A DNA stretch of 64,000 bases from Oceanobacillus timonensis (GTDB lineage Bacteria; Bacillota; Bacilli; Bacillales; Amphibacillaceae), in assembly GCF_900166635.1 (NCBI RefSeq), contig NZ_LT800497.1, positions 2,402,343-2,466,342 of the forward strand, given 5' to 3'. Under the pieces are notes generated by a model. It saw only the letters and a program-made list of their open reading frames with translations, was not told the DNA's origin and searched no databases. A program made the position numbers and the translations under genes. Shown piece by piece: positions 1 to 9,496 of the stretch (position 1 is its first letter; each line of letters starts with the position of its first letter).

Positions 1-1
1 A

Positions 2-754
2 GGATTTGTCGCTGCTACTTTTATGCGCGGAATTGACTACGTGCAAATGCCGACGACAATCTTGGCTCATGACAGCAGTGTCGGTGGCAAAGTAGCTATT
101 AATCATGCATCCGGAAAGAACTTAATCGGCTGCTTTTACCCGCCGGCAGCTGTTTTATATGATACGGAAACTTTAACATCTTTACCTTATCGTGAAGTTC
201 GCAGCGGCTATGCAGAAATTTTAAAAGAAGGGCTTATTGCTGATCGTTCATTAGCAGAAGCATTATTGCCGCTTTCTTTAAAACAAATTTCGCCGGAGCA
301 GCTGGAAAATCACTTAGAAGCAGGTATAAAGGTGAAAGCAGATATCGTAGAAGCAGATGAGAAAGAATCCGGCATTCGTAAACATCTGAATTTCGGTCAC
401 ACATTGGGCCATGCTTTTGAAGCTACGCTCGGATATGGAAAAGTAACACATGGAGAAGCTGTCGCAAACGGGATGTTATTTGCCCTTCATGTGAGTGAGC
501 ATGTAAACGGACAGCTGCTTCCGTTTCAGGAGTTCTATCATTGGATGACAATGAATGAATACCCGATTATCGACATAGAAGAAGCACATATAGATCAACT
601 CATTAAAAGCATGAAGTCGGATAAAAAATCCGTTTCCGGCCATATTCAGATGGTTTTACTCCATAAAATTGGTGAGCCGACTGTCGAAAACTTAGATGAT
701 TCCTCTGTGGAGGCTTATATCAAAACATATATAGAGAGGATGAACAAGCTGTGA
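2..754 (+). CDS. aroB: 3-dehydroquinate synthase, C-terminal part
   Basis: AroB converts DAHP to 3-dehydroquinate, the second step of the shikimate pathway. The window opens inside the gene: the frame is open from base 2 and reads GFVAATFMRG, a conserved AroB segment, so the 5' third lies outside. Visible signatures are QMPTTILAHDSSVGGKVA, GCFYPP, EILKEGLI and the metal-binding histidines in LNFGHTLGHAFE and KVTHGEA. The stop overlaps the aroH start by 4 bases (GTGA), which indicates translational coupling in the aro operon. The identification is very secure; only the length is incomplete. Confidence 0.95.
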   Translation, partial: GFVAATFMRGIDYVQMPTTILAHDSSVGGKVAINHASGKNLIGCFYPPAAVLYDTETLTSLPYREVRSGYAEILKEGLIADRSLAEALLPLSLKQISPEQLENHLEAGIKVKADIVEADEKESGIRKHLNFGHTLGHAFEATLGYGKVTHGEAVANGMLFALHVSEHVNGQLLPFQEFYHWMTMNEYPIIDIEEAHIDQLIKSMKSDKKSVSGHIQMVLLHKIGEPTVENLDDSSVEAYIKTYIERMNKL

Positions 755-1125
755 CAAGAGGCGTACGAGGAGCTACAACAGTAGAAAATAATACAGCAGA
801 CGAAATCATTGAGCATACAAGAACATTGGTGCTGGAGATGGCAGAAAACAATCAGATTCAGCCGGAAGATGTATCCCATGCCTTTATTTCCGTAACCAAG
901 GAAATTGATGCAGCGTTTCCTGCAAAAGCTGTGCGGGAAATTGACGGATGGAAATACGTGCCCGTTATGTGTATGCAGGAGATTGATGTTCCCGGCAGTC
1001 TGCCGAATTGCATCCGGGTTATGATGGTAGTAAATACGGAAACAGCACAAAAAGAAGTTGTGCATACATTTCAGAGAGAGGCCGTAAAACTCCGTCCGGA
1101 TCTTGTAGAAAGAAAGGATGGCTAA
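751..1125 (+). CDS. aroH: chorismate mutase, AroH type
   Basis: This monofunctional chorismate mutase (124 aa) rearranges chorismate to prephenate for Phe and Tyr synthesis. It is the trimeric AroH fold of Bacillus, not the helical AroQ type. The protein opens GVRGATTV, with the substrate-binding Arg at residue 6, and has C74, E77 and R89 in the CMQEIDVPGSLPNCIRV region, all matching known B. subtilis active-site residues. The tyrosine usually found near position 108 appears here as F107, a mild change. Translation starts at a GTG overlapping the aroB stop. hisC follows 3 bases after the stop. Confidence 0.95.
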   Translation: MTRGVRGATTVENNTADEIIEHTRTLVLEMAENNQIQPEDVSHAFISVTKEIDAAFPAKAVREIDGWKYVPVMCMQEIDVPGSLPNCIRVMMVVNTETAQKEVVHTFQREAVKLRPDLVERKDG

Positions 1126-1128
1126 GCA

Positions 1129-2232
1129 ATGAGAAGTAAAGAGGTTTTAAAACAACTCAGTCCATATAAACAAGGGAAGCAGACAAAAGACATTCAAGAC
1201 GAATTTGGACTTGATTATATTGTTAAACTGGCGTCGAATGAGAATCCCTATGGCTTTTCCGATAAGGTAAAGAATGTATTTCAGGCAAATGAACCTGCCT
1301 TTCATATTTACCCCGACGGCTATACGGCAGAACTCCGTTATTTGATCAGTGAAAAATTAAATGTCCGTCCGGAATCACTGATTTTCGGAAGCGGATCTGA
1401 AGAGATTATCCAGATGCTCTGCCGGTCTTATTTGACTGCAGAGGATCAGGTTATTATGGCAACACCTACGTTTCCACAGTATAAGCATTATTCGTTAATA
1501 GAAGGTGCAGAGATTATTGAACACCCAGTAAATGCGGATGGCAGTCATCCGCTGGATAAGATGCTTGCTTCTGTACAGGAAAATACAAAAATCATCTGGA
1601 TTTGTACGCCGAATAATCCAACTGGAACGTCCCTTTCCAAAGAAGAATTGGAGAGCTTTTTAAATGATTGTCCTTCTGACGTTCTGGTTGTTTTAGATGA
1701 AGCGTACGTTGAATTTTTGGATCCTGAAAAAGATCCCGATGCGCTGGGACTGTTAGATAAATATACAAACCTAATTGTGTTACGTACATTTTCAAAAGCT
1801 TACGGTCTGGCAGGTCTCCGAATTGGTTACGGCATCGCAGACCCGATAATTGTCGAAACGCTGGATAAGGTACGCGGTCCATTTAATACAACATCAGTCA
1901 CTCAACAGGCAGCTGTTACTGCCTTTTCAGATCAGGATTTTATCCGGCATACGTATCAGGAAAATAAAAAAGTATTAACGCAATTTCAGGCTTTTTTAAC
2001 TTCCATTGGCTGGGACTACTATGAATCAGAAGCGAATTTTCTGCTTGTGAAAACACCTGGAAGCGGAACAGATGTATTTGATTATTTAATCAGGCGCGGA
2101 TTTATCGTCCGTCCGGGAGAATTATTAGGAATCCCCAATACGATTCGTGTCACCATTGGAAAAGAAGAAGATATGAAAGTGTTGGAGAACGTTTTAAAAG
2201 AATACCAAGAAAAATTAAATCAGGTAAGGTGA
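1129..2232 (+). CDS. hisC: histidinol-phosphate / aromatic aminotransferase
   Basis: This PLP-dependent class I/II aminotransferase (367 aa) makes histidinol phosphate and, in Bacillus, also transaminates phenylpyruvate and hydroxyphenylpyruvate. That explains its place between aroH and tyrA. Visible motifs are ASNENPYG near the N-terminus, FGSGSEE, TPNNPTG around residue 160, VLDEAYVEF around 188 and the Schiff-base lysine K223 in FSKAYGLAGLRIGYG. The start follows the aroH stop by 3 bases with an AAGGATGG Shine-Dalgarno inside the aroH end. Length is normal for the family. Confidence 0.95.
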   Translation: MRSKEVLKQLSPYKQGKQTKDIQDEFGLDYIVKLASNENPYGFSDKVKNVFQANEPAFHIYPDGYTAELRYLISEKLNVRPESLIFGSGSEEIIQMLCRSYLTAEDQVIMATPTFPQYKHYSLIEGAEIIEHPVNADGSHPLDKMLASVQENTKIIWICTPNNPTGTSLSKEELESFLNDCPSDVLVVLDEAYVEFLDPEKDPDALGLLDKYTNLIVLRTFSKAYGLAGLRIGYGIADPIIVETLDKVRGPFNTTSVTQQAAVTAFSDQDFIRHTYQENKKVLTQFQAFLTSIGWDYYESEANFLLVKTPGSGTDVFDYLIRRGFIVRPGELLGIPNTIRVTIGKEEDMKVLENVLKEYQEKLNQVR

Positions 2233-2236
2233 ACGT

Positions 2237-3340
2237 ATGGAGAAGCAACAGGTTTTAATAGCCGGACTCGGTCTGATTGGCGGGTCCATCGCAAAAGCGA
2301 TAAGAAAAGAATCCGAACATGGCATCACCGGTTTTGATGTCAATGAAAATACATTGCAATTTGCGTTAAATCACGGAATTATCGATCAAGCTTTTACAAA
2401 TTTTGAAGAAGCGGCATTACAGGCAGATATTATTATTATATCTGCCCCAATTTCAGAAACGATTCAACTGGTTACAAGACTGGATGATATTCCTTTTACC
2501 AAGGACGTTATTGTTTCGGATACAGCATCTGTCAAAGGTTCTGTCCTTATGGCTGCAAATCAGTTAACCAATAAAGCTGTTCATTTTATTGGCGGTCATC
2601 CGATGGCCGGTTCGCACAAAAAAGGCATTGAAGCGGCGAAAGAGCATTTATTTGAAAATGCCATTTATGTTCTGTCTCCGCTGGATCATGCATCTGAGGA
2701 AAATGTCCATACACTGCAGGACGTTTTATCCGCAACCAAGAGTAATTTTGTCGTGCTAAATCCTGATGAGCATGATGAGATGACCGGTGTTATCTCCCAT
2801 TTTCCACATCTGATTGCATCCTCGCTTGTTCACCAGGCGAGAAAATGGGAGAAAAAACACGCTTTCCTTCCCAACCTGGCTGCTGGCGGATTTCGTGACA
2901 TTACGCGCATTGCTTCCAGTAATCCAGTGATGTGGCAGGATATTTTTTACCATAATCAGTCTAAAATGTCAGCTATGCTGGAGGACTGGATTACAGAGAT
3001 GGAACAGTTGAAAAAACGGATTGAAGAGAACGAAAAAGAAGAAGTCATCACGTATTTAAATAGTGCCAAAAATTATCGGGATGGATTAAACGAAGGGGAG
3101 CGCGGAGCAATCCCTGCATTTTATGATGTTGTTGTTGATATCGCTGACCAGCCGGGGGCTATAGCGGAGGTCGCACTCATTTTGGCAAACGCATCATTGA
3201 GTATTAAAAATATTGAAATCCTTGAAGTTCGTGAAGGCATTACAGGTGCATTACGTCTAAGTTTTTATTCAAAAGAAGCCCAAGATGCCGGTCAGAAGAT
3301 ATTAAAACAACGCGGATTTGAAACGATGATTCCATCGTAA
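2237..3340 (+). CDS. tyrA: prephenate dehydrogenase with C-terminal ACT domain
   Basis: TyrA oxidatively decarboxylates prephenate to 4-hydroxyphenylpyruvate using NAD, the committed step to tyrosine. The N-terminus carries a Rossmann glycine motif (AGLGLIGGSIAKA). The middle has the dehydrogenase signature GGHPMAGSHKKG. The last 75 or so residues (VVVDIADQPGAIAEVA onward) form an ACT domain, the usual seat of amino-acid feedback control in the Bacillus enzyme. At 367 aa it is full length. It begins 4 bases after hisC with an AGGTGAACGT-like ribosome site. Confidence 0.94.
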   Translation: MEKQQVLIAGLGLIGGSIAKAIRKESEHGITGFDVNENTLQFALNHGIIDQAFTNFEEAALQADIIIISAPISETIQLVTRLDDIPFTKDVIVSDTASVKGSVLMAANQLTNKAVHFIGGHPMAGSHKKGIEAAKEHLFENAIYVLSPLDHASEENVHTLQDVLSATKSNFVVLNPDEHDEMTGVISHFPHLIASSLVHQARKWEKKHAFLPNLAAGGFRDITRIASSNPVMWQDIFYHNQSKMSAMLEDWITEMEQLKKRIEENEKEEVITYLNSAKNYRDGLNEGERGAIPAFYDVVVDIADQPGAIAEVALILANASLSIKNIEILEVREGITGALRLSFYSKEAQDAGQKILKQRGFETMIPS

Positions 3341-3359
3341 TGACAGGGAGGCGAATAGC

Positions 3360-4649
3360 GTGTCACATGTTCAATTTGAATATACTTCACCCAGATTAGA
3401 AGGCGAGGTAATGGTCCCCGGTGATAAATCCATCTCCCATCGTTCGATTATTTTCGGGAGTATTTCACACGGAACGACAAAAGTAACGAATTTTCTTGAT
3501 GGAGAGGATTGTCTCCGAACCATTGCTGCATTTCGTAAAATGGGTGTGCGGATTGAAAAAGAGGGAAGTACGGTACTTGTTCATGGTAATGGGTTAGAAG
3601 GTCTGAAAAAACCTGGTGAAGCAATTGATTTTGGTAATTCAGGAACAACAACCCGGTTAATGCTCGGGCTCTTATCCGGACTTCCATTTGAAACAACCAT
3701 TTTTGGGGATGCTTCTCTTACGAAGCGCCCGATGAATCGAGTAGTTGACCCATTAAGAAAAATGGGAGCTTCGATTTACGGAGAAGCAGACGGAAATTTC
3801 CTCCCGATTACCATTCACGGGGGCGCATTGCAAGGAATCACCTACCGGCTTCCGGTGAAAAGCGCTCAAGTAAAATCAGCCGTTTTATTAGCAGGTTTGC
3901 TTGCAGAAGGAGAAACAGTTGTTCAGGAAGAAACAGAAACAAGAAATCACACCGAAGTGATGCTTCAAGCATTCGGGGCAGATTTAAAACAAACGGAAAA
4001 AGGCATTGCTGTAACGAGCAAAGGGAATTTGACCGCTTGTGATGTGGAAGTTCCCGGTGATATTTCTTCAGCTGCATTCTTTTTAATTGCCGGGGCCCTT
4101 GTACCTGGAAGTAAAGTTACTTTAAAAAATGTCGGTTTAAACCATTCCAGGACTGGAGTGCTGGATGTGTTAAAACAAATGGGAGCTAGCATTACAGTTG
4201 CTAATGAACGGACAACAGGCGGGGAAAAAATTGGTGATTTAACCATTCAGTATACCGCTCTTAAAGGAACAACGATAGAAGGAAATGTCATTCCACGTCT
4301 TATAGATGAAATTCCAATACTCGCTTTATTAGCCACTCAGGCAGATGGAAAAACGGTCATTAAAGATGCGGAAGAATTAAAAGTAAAAGAAACGGATCGT
4401 ATCGAAGCCGTTTGTAAAAATTTGCAAGCACTTGGTGCGGATGTTACCGCCACCGAAGACGGTATGGTTATCAACGGGCCCAGCCGATTAACCGGCGGCA
4501 CCATTTCTTCCTATATGGACCACCGTATTGCCATGATGGGTGCTATCGCGGCGCTTATAACAGAAGCTCCAGTGAAAATGGATGAAAAAGACAGTATTAA
4601 CATTTCTTATCCGACATTTTTCGATGATCTGGAAGCTATCTTGCAGTAA
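3360..4649 (+). CDS. aroA: 3-phosphoshikimate 1-carboxyvinyltransferase (EPSP synthase)
   Basis: AroA joins PEP to shikimate-3-phosphate to give EPSP. The 429-aa protein shows GDKSISHRS at the N-terminus, the PEP-site GNSGTTTRLM, AQVKSAVLLAGL, and the C-terminal KETDRIEA and DHRIAMMGA motifs of the two-domain family. The start codon is GTG behind a strong GGGAGGCGAATAGC site; no nearby ATG fits as well. This is the last gene of the operon: a 10-bp-stem terminator follows about 45 bases after the stop. Plain EPSP synthase with no missing residues. Confidence 0.95.
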   Translation: MSHVQFEYTSPRLEGEVMVPGDKSISHRSIIFGSISHGTTKVTNFLDGEDCLRTIAAFRKMGVRIEKEGSTVLVHGNGLEGLKKPGEAIDFGNSGTTTRLMLGLLSGLPFETTIFGDASLTKRPMNRVVDPLRKMGASIYGEADGNFLPITIHGGALQGITYRLPVKSAQVKSAVLLAGLLAEGETVVQEETETRNHTEVMLQAFGADLKQTEKGIAVTSKGNLTACDVEVPGDISSAAFFLIAGALVPGSKVTLKNVGLNHSRTGVLDVLKQMGASITVANERTTGGEKIGDLTIQYTALKGTTIEGNVIPRLIDEIPILALLATQADGKTVIKDAEELKVKETDRIEAVCKNLQALGADVTATEDGMVINGPSRLTGGTISSYMDHRIAMMGAIAALITEAPVKMDEKDSINISYPTFFDDLEAILQ

Positions 4650-4692
4650 ATCATGATTGCTCTATATCGATGAAATATCCACTTATATTCTG

Positions 4693-4731
4693 GCTACAGT
4701 TCTTGTCATTTGAACTGTAGCTGTCTTTTTT
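4693..4731 (+). terminator. Rho-independent terminator of the aro operon
   Basis: A perfect 10-bp stem (GCTACAGTTC at 4693-4702, GAACTGTAGC at 4712-4721) is followed by TGTCTTTTTT. It sits between aroA and ypiA, closing the aromatic operon. Confidence 0.88.
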
Positions 4732-4780
4732 GTATGATAAATTGGAAGCAAAAGAAACACAAAAGAGAGGGGTTCTTTAA

Positions 4781-6040
4781 ATGAACACCATTCAACAAGC
4801 AATCGAATTAGCTGAAAAAAATGAAACAGAGAAAGCATTAGCGTTATTAAAAGACTATCAAAAAAATGCGGATGATGATTCCTTGTTTCAAATAGCCGAA
4901 CTATACCTGCAATGGGGTTTTCTAGTCGAGTCAAGAACGATTCTTGAACAATTGATTGAAAAATATCCTGAAGAAACCTCGTTAAAGCTCACATTATCGG
5001 ATATATTTATTGAATCTGAAGAAGACGAGCTGGCGATTACGATATTAAATGAAATTCCGGAAGAGGACGAGGGCTATGTGCAAGCATTAATCCAGCTGGC
5101 TGATTTATATCAGGCACAAGGGCTGTTTGAAGTTTCCGAGCAAAAATTGATGGAAGCAAAACAAATTGACCCGCAGGAAAGTGTGATTGACTTTGCACTT
5201 GGAGAACTGTTCTTTTCTATTGGCGAGTACATGAAAGCTATTAACTATTATGAACATGTGTATGCAAAAACAAAAGAAGTAGCAAATATATCTATTGACG
5301 ACCGGCTTGGCGAAGCATATGCAGCTGCCGGTGATTATGAGAAAGCCCTGACGTTTTATAAAGAAGAGGAAGACCCGGATCCTGAAAAATTATTTAAATA
5401 CGGGATTACGGCACATCAGGCTGACCGTGATGATATTGCAATGAAAGCATGGGAGCACGCACTGGAAATTGACCAGGATTATTATGCCGCTTATACGCAG
5501 CTTGCGGATGTCTATAAAGAGCAGGGAATGCTGGAAGATGCCTATAAGATAACCCAGCAGGGGCTGGAAAGGAACTCCTATCAAAAAGAACTCTACTTCC
5601 TTGCCGGAGAAATTGCACACCAATTAGGAAGAGAGGCAGAAAGCGAAGAGCATGTCAGAGAAGCAATTGCTTTAGAGCCAGATTATAAAGAAGCTGTTTT
5701 GTTTTTAATTGAACTGCTTAAAGCAAGAGAAGCATTTGATGAGATTGTTGACGTTATTCAAAGCATTAAAAACACTGGTGCAGAGGATCCGCTCTATGAT
5801 TGGGAATTGGCCAAAGCCAATGTTGAAATAGAATCGTTTGATGATGCATTAAACAGCTATCAGGAAGCATATACTAGTTTACAACATGACAGTGACTTTT
5901 TAAAAGAGTATGGCTATTTCTTGACGGAAGAAGGGAGAGTGCAAGAAGCCATTCCGGTCCTGAAAGCATATCTCGAACAGCAGCCGATTGATGAGGATGT
6001 GCGTGAGCATGTAGAACGCTTAGAGCAAGATTTACTGTAA
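4781..6040 (+). CDS. ypiA: tetratricopeptide-repeat protein YpiA
   Basis: This 419-aa soluble protein is built almost entirely of TPR-like helical pairs (for example LGEAYAAAGDYEKALTFYKE and LADVYKEQGMLEDAYKITQQ). It is rich in Glu and Asp and has no signal peptide or enzymatic motif. Position and composition match B. subtilis YpiA, which precedes ypiB in the same order. TPR proteins act as binding scaffolds; the partner is not visible here, although YpiB next door is an obvious candidate. Translation starts at an ATG after AAAGAGAGGGG. Confidence 0.88.
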   Translation: MNTIQQAIELAEKNETEKALALLKDYQKNADDDSLFQIAELYLQWGFLVESRTILEQLIEKYPEETSLKLTLSDIFIESEEDELAITILNEIPEEDEGYVQALIQLADLYQAQGLFEVSEQKLMEAKQIDPQESVIDFALGELFFSIGEYMKAINYYEHVYAKTKEVANISIDDRLGEAYAAAGDYEKALTFYKEEEDPDPEKLFKYGITAHQADRDDIAMKAWEHALEIDQDYYAAYTQLADVYKEQGMLEDAYKITQQGLERNSYQKELYFLAGEIAHQLGREAESEEHVREAIALEPDYKEAVLFLIELLKAREAFDEIVDVIQSIKNTGAEDPLYDWELAKANVEIESFDDALNSYQEAYTSLQHDSDFLKEYGYFLTEEGRVQEAIPVLKAYLEQQPIDEDVREHVERLEQDLL

Positions 6041-6077
6041 TAGCGGATTATCAAGCTTTTAGAGAGGGGAGAGTGGC

Positions 6078-6626
6078 ATGCTATCATCTGTAACTGCAAA
6101 AGATAAGAAGAAGTTCATCCAGTGGTTTTTAAACCATTATCGCTTAAAAAAAAGAGAAAGTGTATGGATACTTAATTATTTAGTGAACCATATGGATATT
6201 CTGGAACATGTACATTTTGTCAGAGATGTGAAGTACTGCCCCAGGGGCGTCATGATTTCAAGCCGGTGTTCGGACAAAATACCATTCCGTTTTTATAAGA
6301 ATCATTTGGTAACGACGGATGCGGAGAAAACATTTCATGATATCCGTTTAAATAAGCAGGAAGCATTATTTATCCAGCTGAATTTCTACCAGGCAAATCA
6401 AAGCGCCTATTACGCTGCTGTTTTAGAAGAAAATCCATTTTTACCGGATGATTATTATCTGACCAAAGATGATAAGCAGACAACCGCTGAATTATTGGAT
6501 CAACTCATTGTAAAGCAACAGCAGGAACAATTGCGGGAAAAGATTGATAACGCCCTGGATACCGGAAATCAAAAAGAGTTTATAGAGTTAACGAAAGAGT
6601 TGGATAAACTGCTGAATAAAACCTAA
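6078..6626 (+). CDS. ypiB: YpiB, UPF0302 domain plus C-terminal IDEAL domain
   Basis: A 182-aa cytosolic protein. Residues 1-125 form the UPF0302 domain (basic, aromatic-rich, with VRDVKYCPRGV). The C-terminus carries IDNALDTGNQKEFIELT, matching the short IDEAL domain named for its sequence. The biochemical role is not established from sequence. The pairing with the TPR protein YpiA upstream is conserved in Bacillaceae and suggests a shared complex (inference). The ATG follows AGAGGGGAGAGTGGC, an excellent ribosome site, and a terminator follows the gene. Confidence 0.88.
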   Translation: MLSSVTAKDKKKFIQWFLNHYRLKKRESVWILNYLVNHMDILEHVHFVRDVKYCPRGVMISSRCSDKIPFRFYKNHLVTTDAEKTFHDIRLNKQEALFIQLNFYQANQSAYYAAVLEENPFLPDDYYLTKDDKQTTAELLDQLIVKQQQEQLREKIDNALDTGNQKEFIELTKELDKLLNKT

Positions 6627-6657
6627 AATGAACTATTTTAATCAAATGATGCTGCAG

Positions 6658-6687
6658 CAACCTGTATTTTTTACGGGTTGTTTTTTT
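6658..6687 (+). terminator. terminator after ypiB
   Basis: The stem CAACCTGTA (6658-6666) pairs with TACGGGTTG (6672-6680), with one G-U pair, and is followed by seven T. It closes the ypiA-ypiB transcript; ypiF then needs its own promoter. Confidence 0.8.
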
Positions 6688-6875
6688 ATGGCAGAAAATA
6701 ATAGAACGGTTTACTTGCCAATCACAATTGATAGATAAACAGTCCTGCCCAGCTCCGAACGCCAACAACTGGGAGCTTTTCACTTTTGTTCTCTATGACT
6801 GCGATTCCATTTGGTTCTTTCAGCAATGTAAAAAAATTGGTACAATATAGGCAAGCATTTAAAGGAGGAATTTGA

Positions 6876-7334
6876 ATGAAATGGACAAGTGTTGATTTAC
6901 AGAAATACGAACAAGCAAAGGAGTACGTGGATACGGTTGTTGTCCCATTAGCCCCATTTCAAATTGGTGCATTGGACGCTTCTGCAAAACAGGCTGATCA
7001 GTATGACGTTTTAATGCTTCTTTCCAGAGAGTTGGAGAAAGAATTAATGGGGAGAGTCATGCTCACGCCAATGTATACATATATCACGTCGGCTGAAAAA
7101 TCCGAAGAAGCAGAAAGATTGAATACATGGACTGCTCATTTTAAAGAACAACCATTTGAACATGTGTTGTATATCAGTTTTGACCCTGCTTGGCGAAAAG
7201 TAGCTAGTCAATTAGAAGGAGAATTTATTTGGCTTCCTTCTATCCCTTTAAAAGATGCGGATCCAGCTGCAGTAAAGAGCATGGTAAGAGACCAAACGAT
7301 GCAGACAGCCGAATTGATGAAGTCTTTTTGGTAA
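6876..7334 (+). CDS. ypiF: YpiF, DUF2487 family protein
   Basis: A 152-aa soluble protein that starts MKWTSVDLQKYEQAKEYVDT and matches the DUF2487 family, which lies just before qcrABC in Bacillus. It has no catalytic motif that I can name and no membrane segment. A candidate -10 TACAAT lies at 6841-6846 with a weak -35 (TTTCAG) 17 bases upstream. The ATG follows an AAAGGAGGAATTTGA site. Function unknown; the call rests on sequence and synteny. Confidence 0.85.
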   Translation: MKWTSVDLQKYEQAKEYVDTVVVPLAPFQIGALDASAKQADQYDVLMLLSRELEKELMGRVMLTPMYTYITSAEKSEEAERLNTWTAHFKEQPFEHVLYISFDPAWRKVASQLEGEFIWLPSIPLKDADPAAVKSMVRDQTMQTAELMKSFW

Positions 7335-7484
7335 ATGTATGACAAAATTATCAAAACATTTGGTTTGAACCTTAGGATATATATTGACCCAAACAATAGT
7401 TTACGCTATCATTATTAGTGTCCTAGTAATCTGATTTTATCTTAATAATGTCCGTGACTATTTGAACACAGAGGGGGGAAAAAC

Positions 7485-7997
7485 ATGAGTGATGAAAAGC
7501 GCGATATATCCCGCAGACAATTTTTAAATTATACGCTTACAGGGGTGGGCGGATTTATGGCTGCCGGTTTGTTAATTTCACCTGTCAGAATGGCTATTGA
7601 TCCTGTATTGAAGCATGATGAAGGTGGAGATTTTGCAAATGTTGGTCTGGAAGTTTCTGAAATCACTTCTGAACCACAGCGTGTCGATTGGACGATCGAC
7701 CAGGTAGACGGATGGTACGAATCAGAAGTAAACCAGACAGCCTGGGTATATCGAAATGATGATGATGAAATTGTTGCCTTTTCCCCGGTTTGTAAACATT
7801 TAGGTTGTTTTGTTTCATGGGAAGGCAATGAAGATTATCCAGAAGAGTATTTTTGTCCTTGTCATAACGGCCGTTATTACAAAAATGGTGTGAATGTTCC
7901 CGGAACGCCGCCGTTGCAACCGCTTGATGTTTATGAACAGGAAGAAAGGGATGGCATGCTGTTCCTGGGTAATATCCAACCACACGAGGAGGCGTAA
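7485..7997 (+). CDS. qcrA: menaquinol:cytochrome c reductase Rieske iron-sulfur subunit
   Basis: QcrA is the [2Fe-2S] Rieske subunit of the b6c complex, passing electrons from menaquinol to cytochrome c. The N-terminus has a twin-arginine signal anchor (SRRQFLN at residues 9-15, then a hydrophobic stretch), fitting Tat export of a folded cluster protein. Cluster ligands are C103 and H105 in CKHLGC and C124 and H127 in CPCH; C108 and C126 form the usual disulfide. At 170 aa it is normal length. ATG follows AGAGGGGGGAAAAAC, and qcrB starts 6 bases downstream. Confidence 0.96.
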   Translation: MSDEKRDISRRQFLNYTLTGVGGFMAAGLLISPVRMAIDPVLKHDEGGDFANVGLEVSEITSEPQRVDWTIDQVDGWYESEVNQTAWVYRNDDDEIVAFSPVCKHLGCFVSWEGNEDYPEEYFCPCHNGRYYKNGVNVPGTPPLQPLDVYEQEERDGMLFLGNIQPHEEA

Positions 7998-8003
7998 TGA
8001 ACA

Positions 8004-8678
8004 ATGTTACAAAAGATTTATGATTGGATCGATGATCGCATTGATATTACGCCGATTTGGCGGGACATTGCCGATCACGAAGTTCCAGAGCACGTTAATC
8101 CGGCGCACCATTTTTCCGCATTTGTATATTGTTTCGGCGGATTAACATTCTTTGTTGTCGTCATTCAAATTCTTTCCGGTATGTTTTTGACAATGTACTA
8201 TGTACCGGATATTGAAAACGCTTGGCAATCTGTATATTATTTACAAACAGAGGTAGCACATGCCCAAATAGTACGAGGCATGCATCACTGGGGTGCAAGT
8301 GTTGTTGTCGTAATGCTGTTATTACATACTTTACGGGTGTTTTTCCAAGGGGCCTACAAGAAACCTCGTGAGTTGAACTGGATGGTAGGAGTTCTTATCT
8401 TCTTCATCATTCTGGGATTAGGCTTTACTGGTTACTTGCTTCCTTGGGATAACAAAGCATACTTTGCAACTCAAGTTGGATTAGAAATTGCTGAACAGGT
8501 TCCATTTATCGGAGAAGCTTTAAAAACGCTTCTAGCCGGAGATGCTACGATTGTCGGAGCACAAACGCTGACCCGGTTCTTTGCAATCCATGTCTTTTTC
8601 TTACCAGGAGCATTGTTTGCATTATTGGCAGTTCACTTTATCTTAATCCGTAGACAAGGTATTTCTGGACCACTATAA
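8004..8678 (+). CDS. qcrB: menaquinol:cytochrome c reductase cytochrome b subunit
   Basis: This 224-aa cytochrome b6-type membrane protein has four predicted helices and binds the two b hemes and a covalent heme c as in other Bacillus b6 proteins. Heme-ligand histidines are visible in VRGMHHWGASVVV and in the C-terminal FFAIHVFFLPGAL and LLAVHFILIRRQG segments. The quinone-site region GYLLPWDNKAYFA is intact. It lies between the Rieske and fused cytochrome c subunits in the usual qcrABC operon, translated from ATG behind the qcrA stop and an ACGAGGAGG site. Confidence 0.96.
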   Translation: MLQKIYDWIDDRIDITPIWRDIADHEVPEHVNPAHHFSAFVYCFGGLTFFVVVIQILSGMFLTMYYVPDIENAWQSVYYLQTEVAHAQIVRGMHHWGASVVVVMLLLHTLRVFFQGAYKKPRELNWMVGVLIFFIILGLGFTGYLLPWDNKAYFATQVGLEIAEQVPFIGEALKTLLAGDATIVGAQTLTRFFAIHVFFLPGALFALLAVHFILIRRQGISGPL

Positions 8679-8693
8679 AAAGGAGGGCAACCC

Positions 8694-9470
8694 ATGCGTA
8701 GAGGTAAAGGTATGAAGTTCGTCGGAGATTCCCGAATCCCGGCGGAAAGAGCATCCAAGATACCAAAAGATTATTCCGAGTATCCTGGTAGAACAGAAGC
8801 GTTTTGGCCCAACTTTTTATTAAAAGAATGGTTGGCCGGAGCTGTTTTCCTTGTAGGGTTTTTATGTTTAGTGTTGGCACATCCGTCTCCGCTTGAGGGA
8901 ATGGCTGATCCGACAGATGCATCATATATCCCGCTACCGGACTGGTATTTCTTATTCTTGTATGAATTATTAAAATATCAATTTGCAAGTGGTAATTGGA
9001 TTATTCTTGGAATTCTTGTTATTCCGGGAATTGCATTTGGAGCACTATTTCTTGCTCCATTTCTGGACAATGGTCCAGGGCGACGTCCGCGTCAGCGTCC
9101 AGTTGCTGTTGGTATGATGCTATTAGGACTAGCATCGGTTATCTGGTTAACGTACACTTCTGCAGCACCAGTTGACTGGGAAGAGCGTGCGGAACAGAAC
9201 AAACCAATTCCTCCGGGTGAATCTGTAGTTGATGAGAGTCATCCTGGATACGCAGCATATGAAACCAGCTGTCTAAGCTGCCATGGCGGCGAATTAGAGG
9301 GCGGTGCAGGCCCTGCGTTAGTCGGAGGAAATGAGCATTCAAAAGAAGAAATTATGGATATTGCTGTAAACGGTACCGGGTCAATGCCTGCCGATCAGTT
9401 CCAAGGAACAGATGAAGAATTGGAACAATTAGCAGATTTTATCGTTGAAACGAATGAAGCAGCAGAATAG
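8694..9470 (+). CDS. qcrC: menaquinol:cytochrome c reductase, subunit IV fused to cytochrome c
   Basis: A 258-aa fusion characteristic of Bacillus complexes. The N-terminal 170 residues resemble subunit IV of b6f (PDWYFLFLYELLKYQF, three helices). The C-terminal 80 residues form an extracytoplasmic cytochrome c with one heme site, CLSCHGG. The axial methionine is probably in GTGSMPADQF. It follows qcrB by 15 bases with an AAAAGGAGGG site and is last in the operon. A wobble-paired hairpin and a T-tailed terminator follow. Confidence 0.96.
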   Translation: MRRGKGMKFVGDSRIPAERASKIPKDYSEYPGRTEAFWPNFLLKEWLAGAVFLVGFLCLVLAHPSPLEGMADPTDASYIPLPDWYFLFLYELLKYQFASGNWIILGILVIPGIAFGALFLAPFLDNGPGRRPRQRPVAVGMMLLGLASVIWLTYTSAAPVDWEERAEQNKPIPPGESVVDESHPGYAAYETSCLSCHGGELEGGAGPALVGGNEHSKEEIMDIAVNGTGSMPADQFQGTDEELEQLADFIVETNEAAE

Positions 9471-9496
9471 GAAGTATGAAGCATCAAACAAATTTT

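Noticed and set aside
7663..8145. Frames overlapping qcrA and qcrB
   Set aside because: Shadows of two well-identified genes, without ribosome sites.
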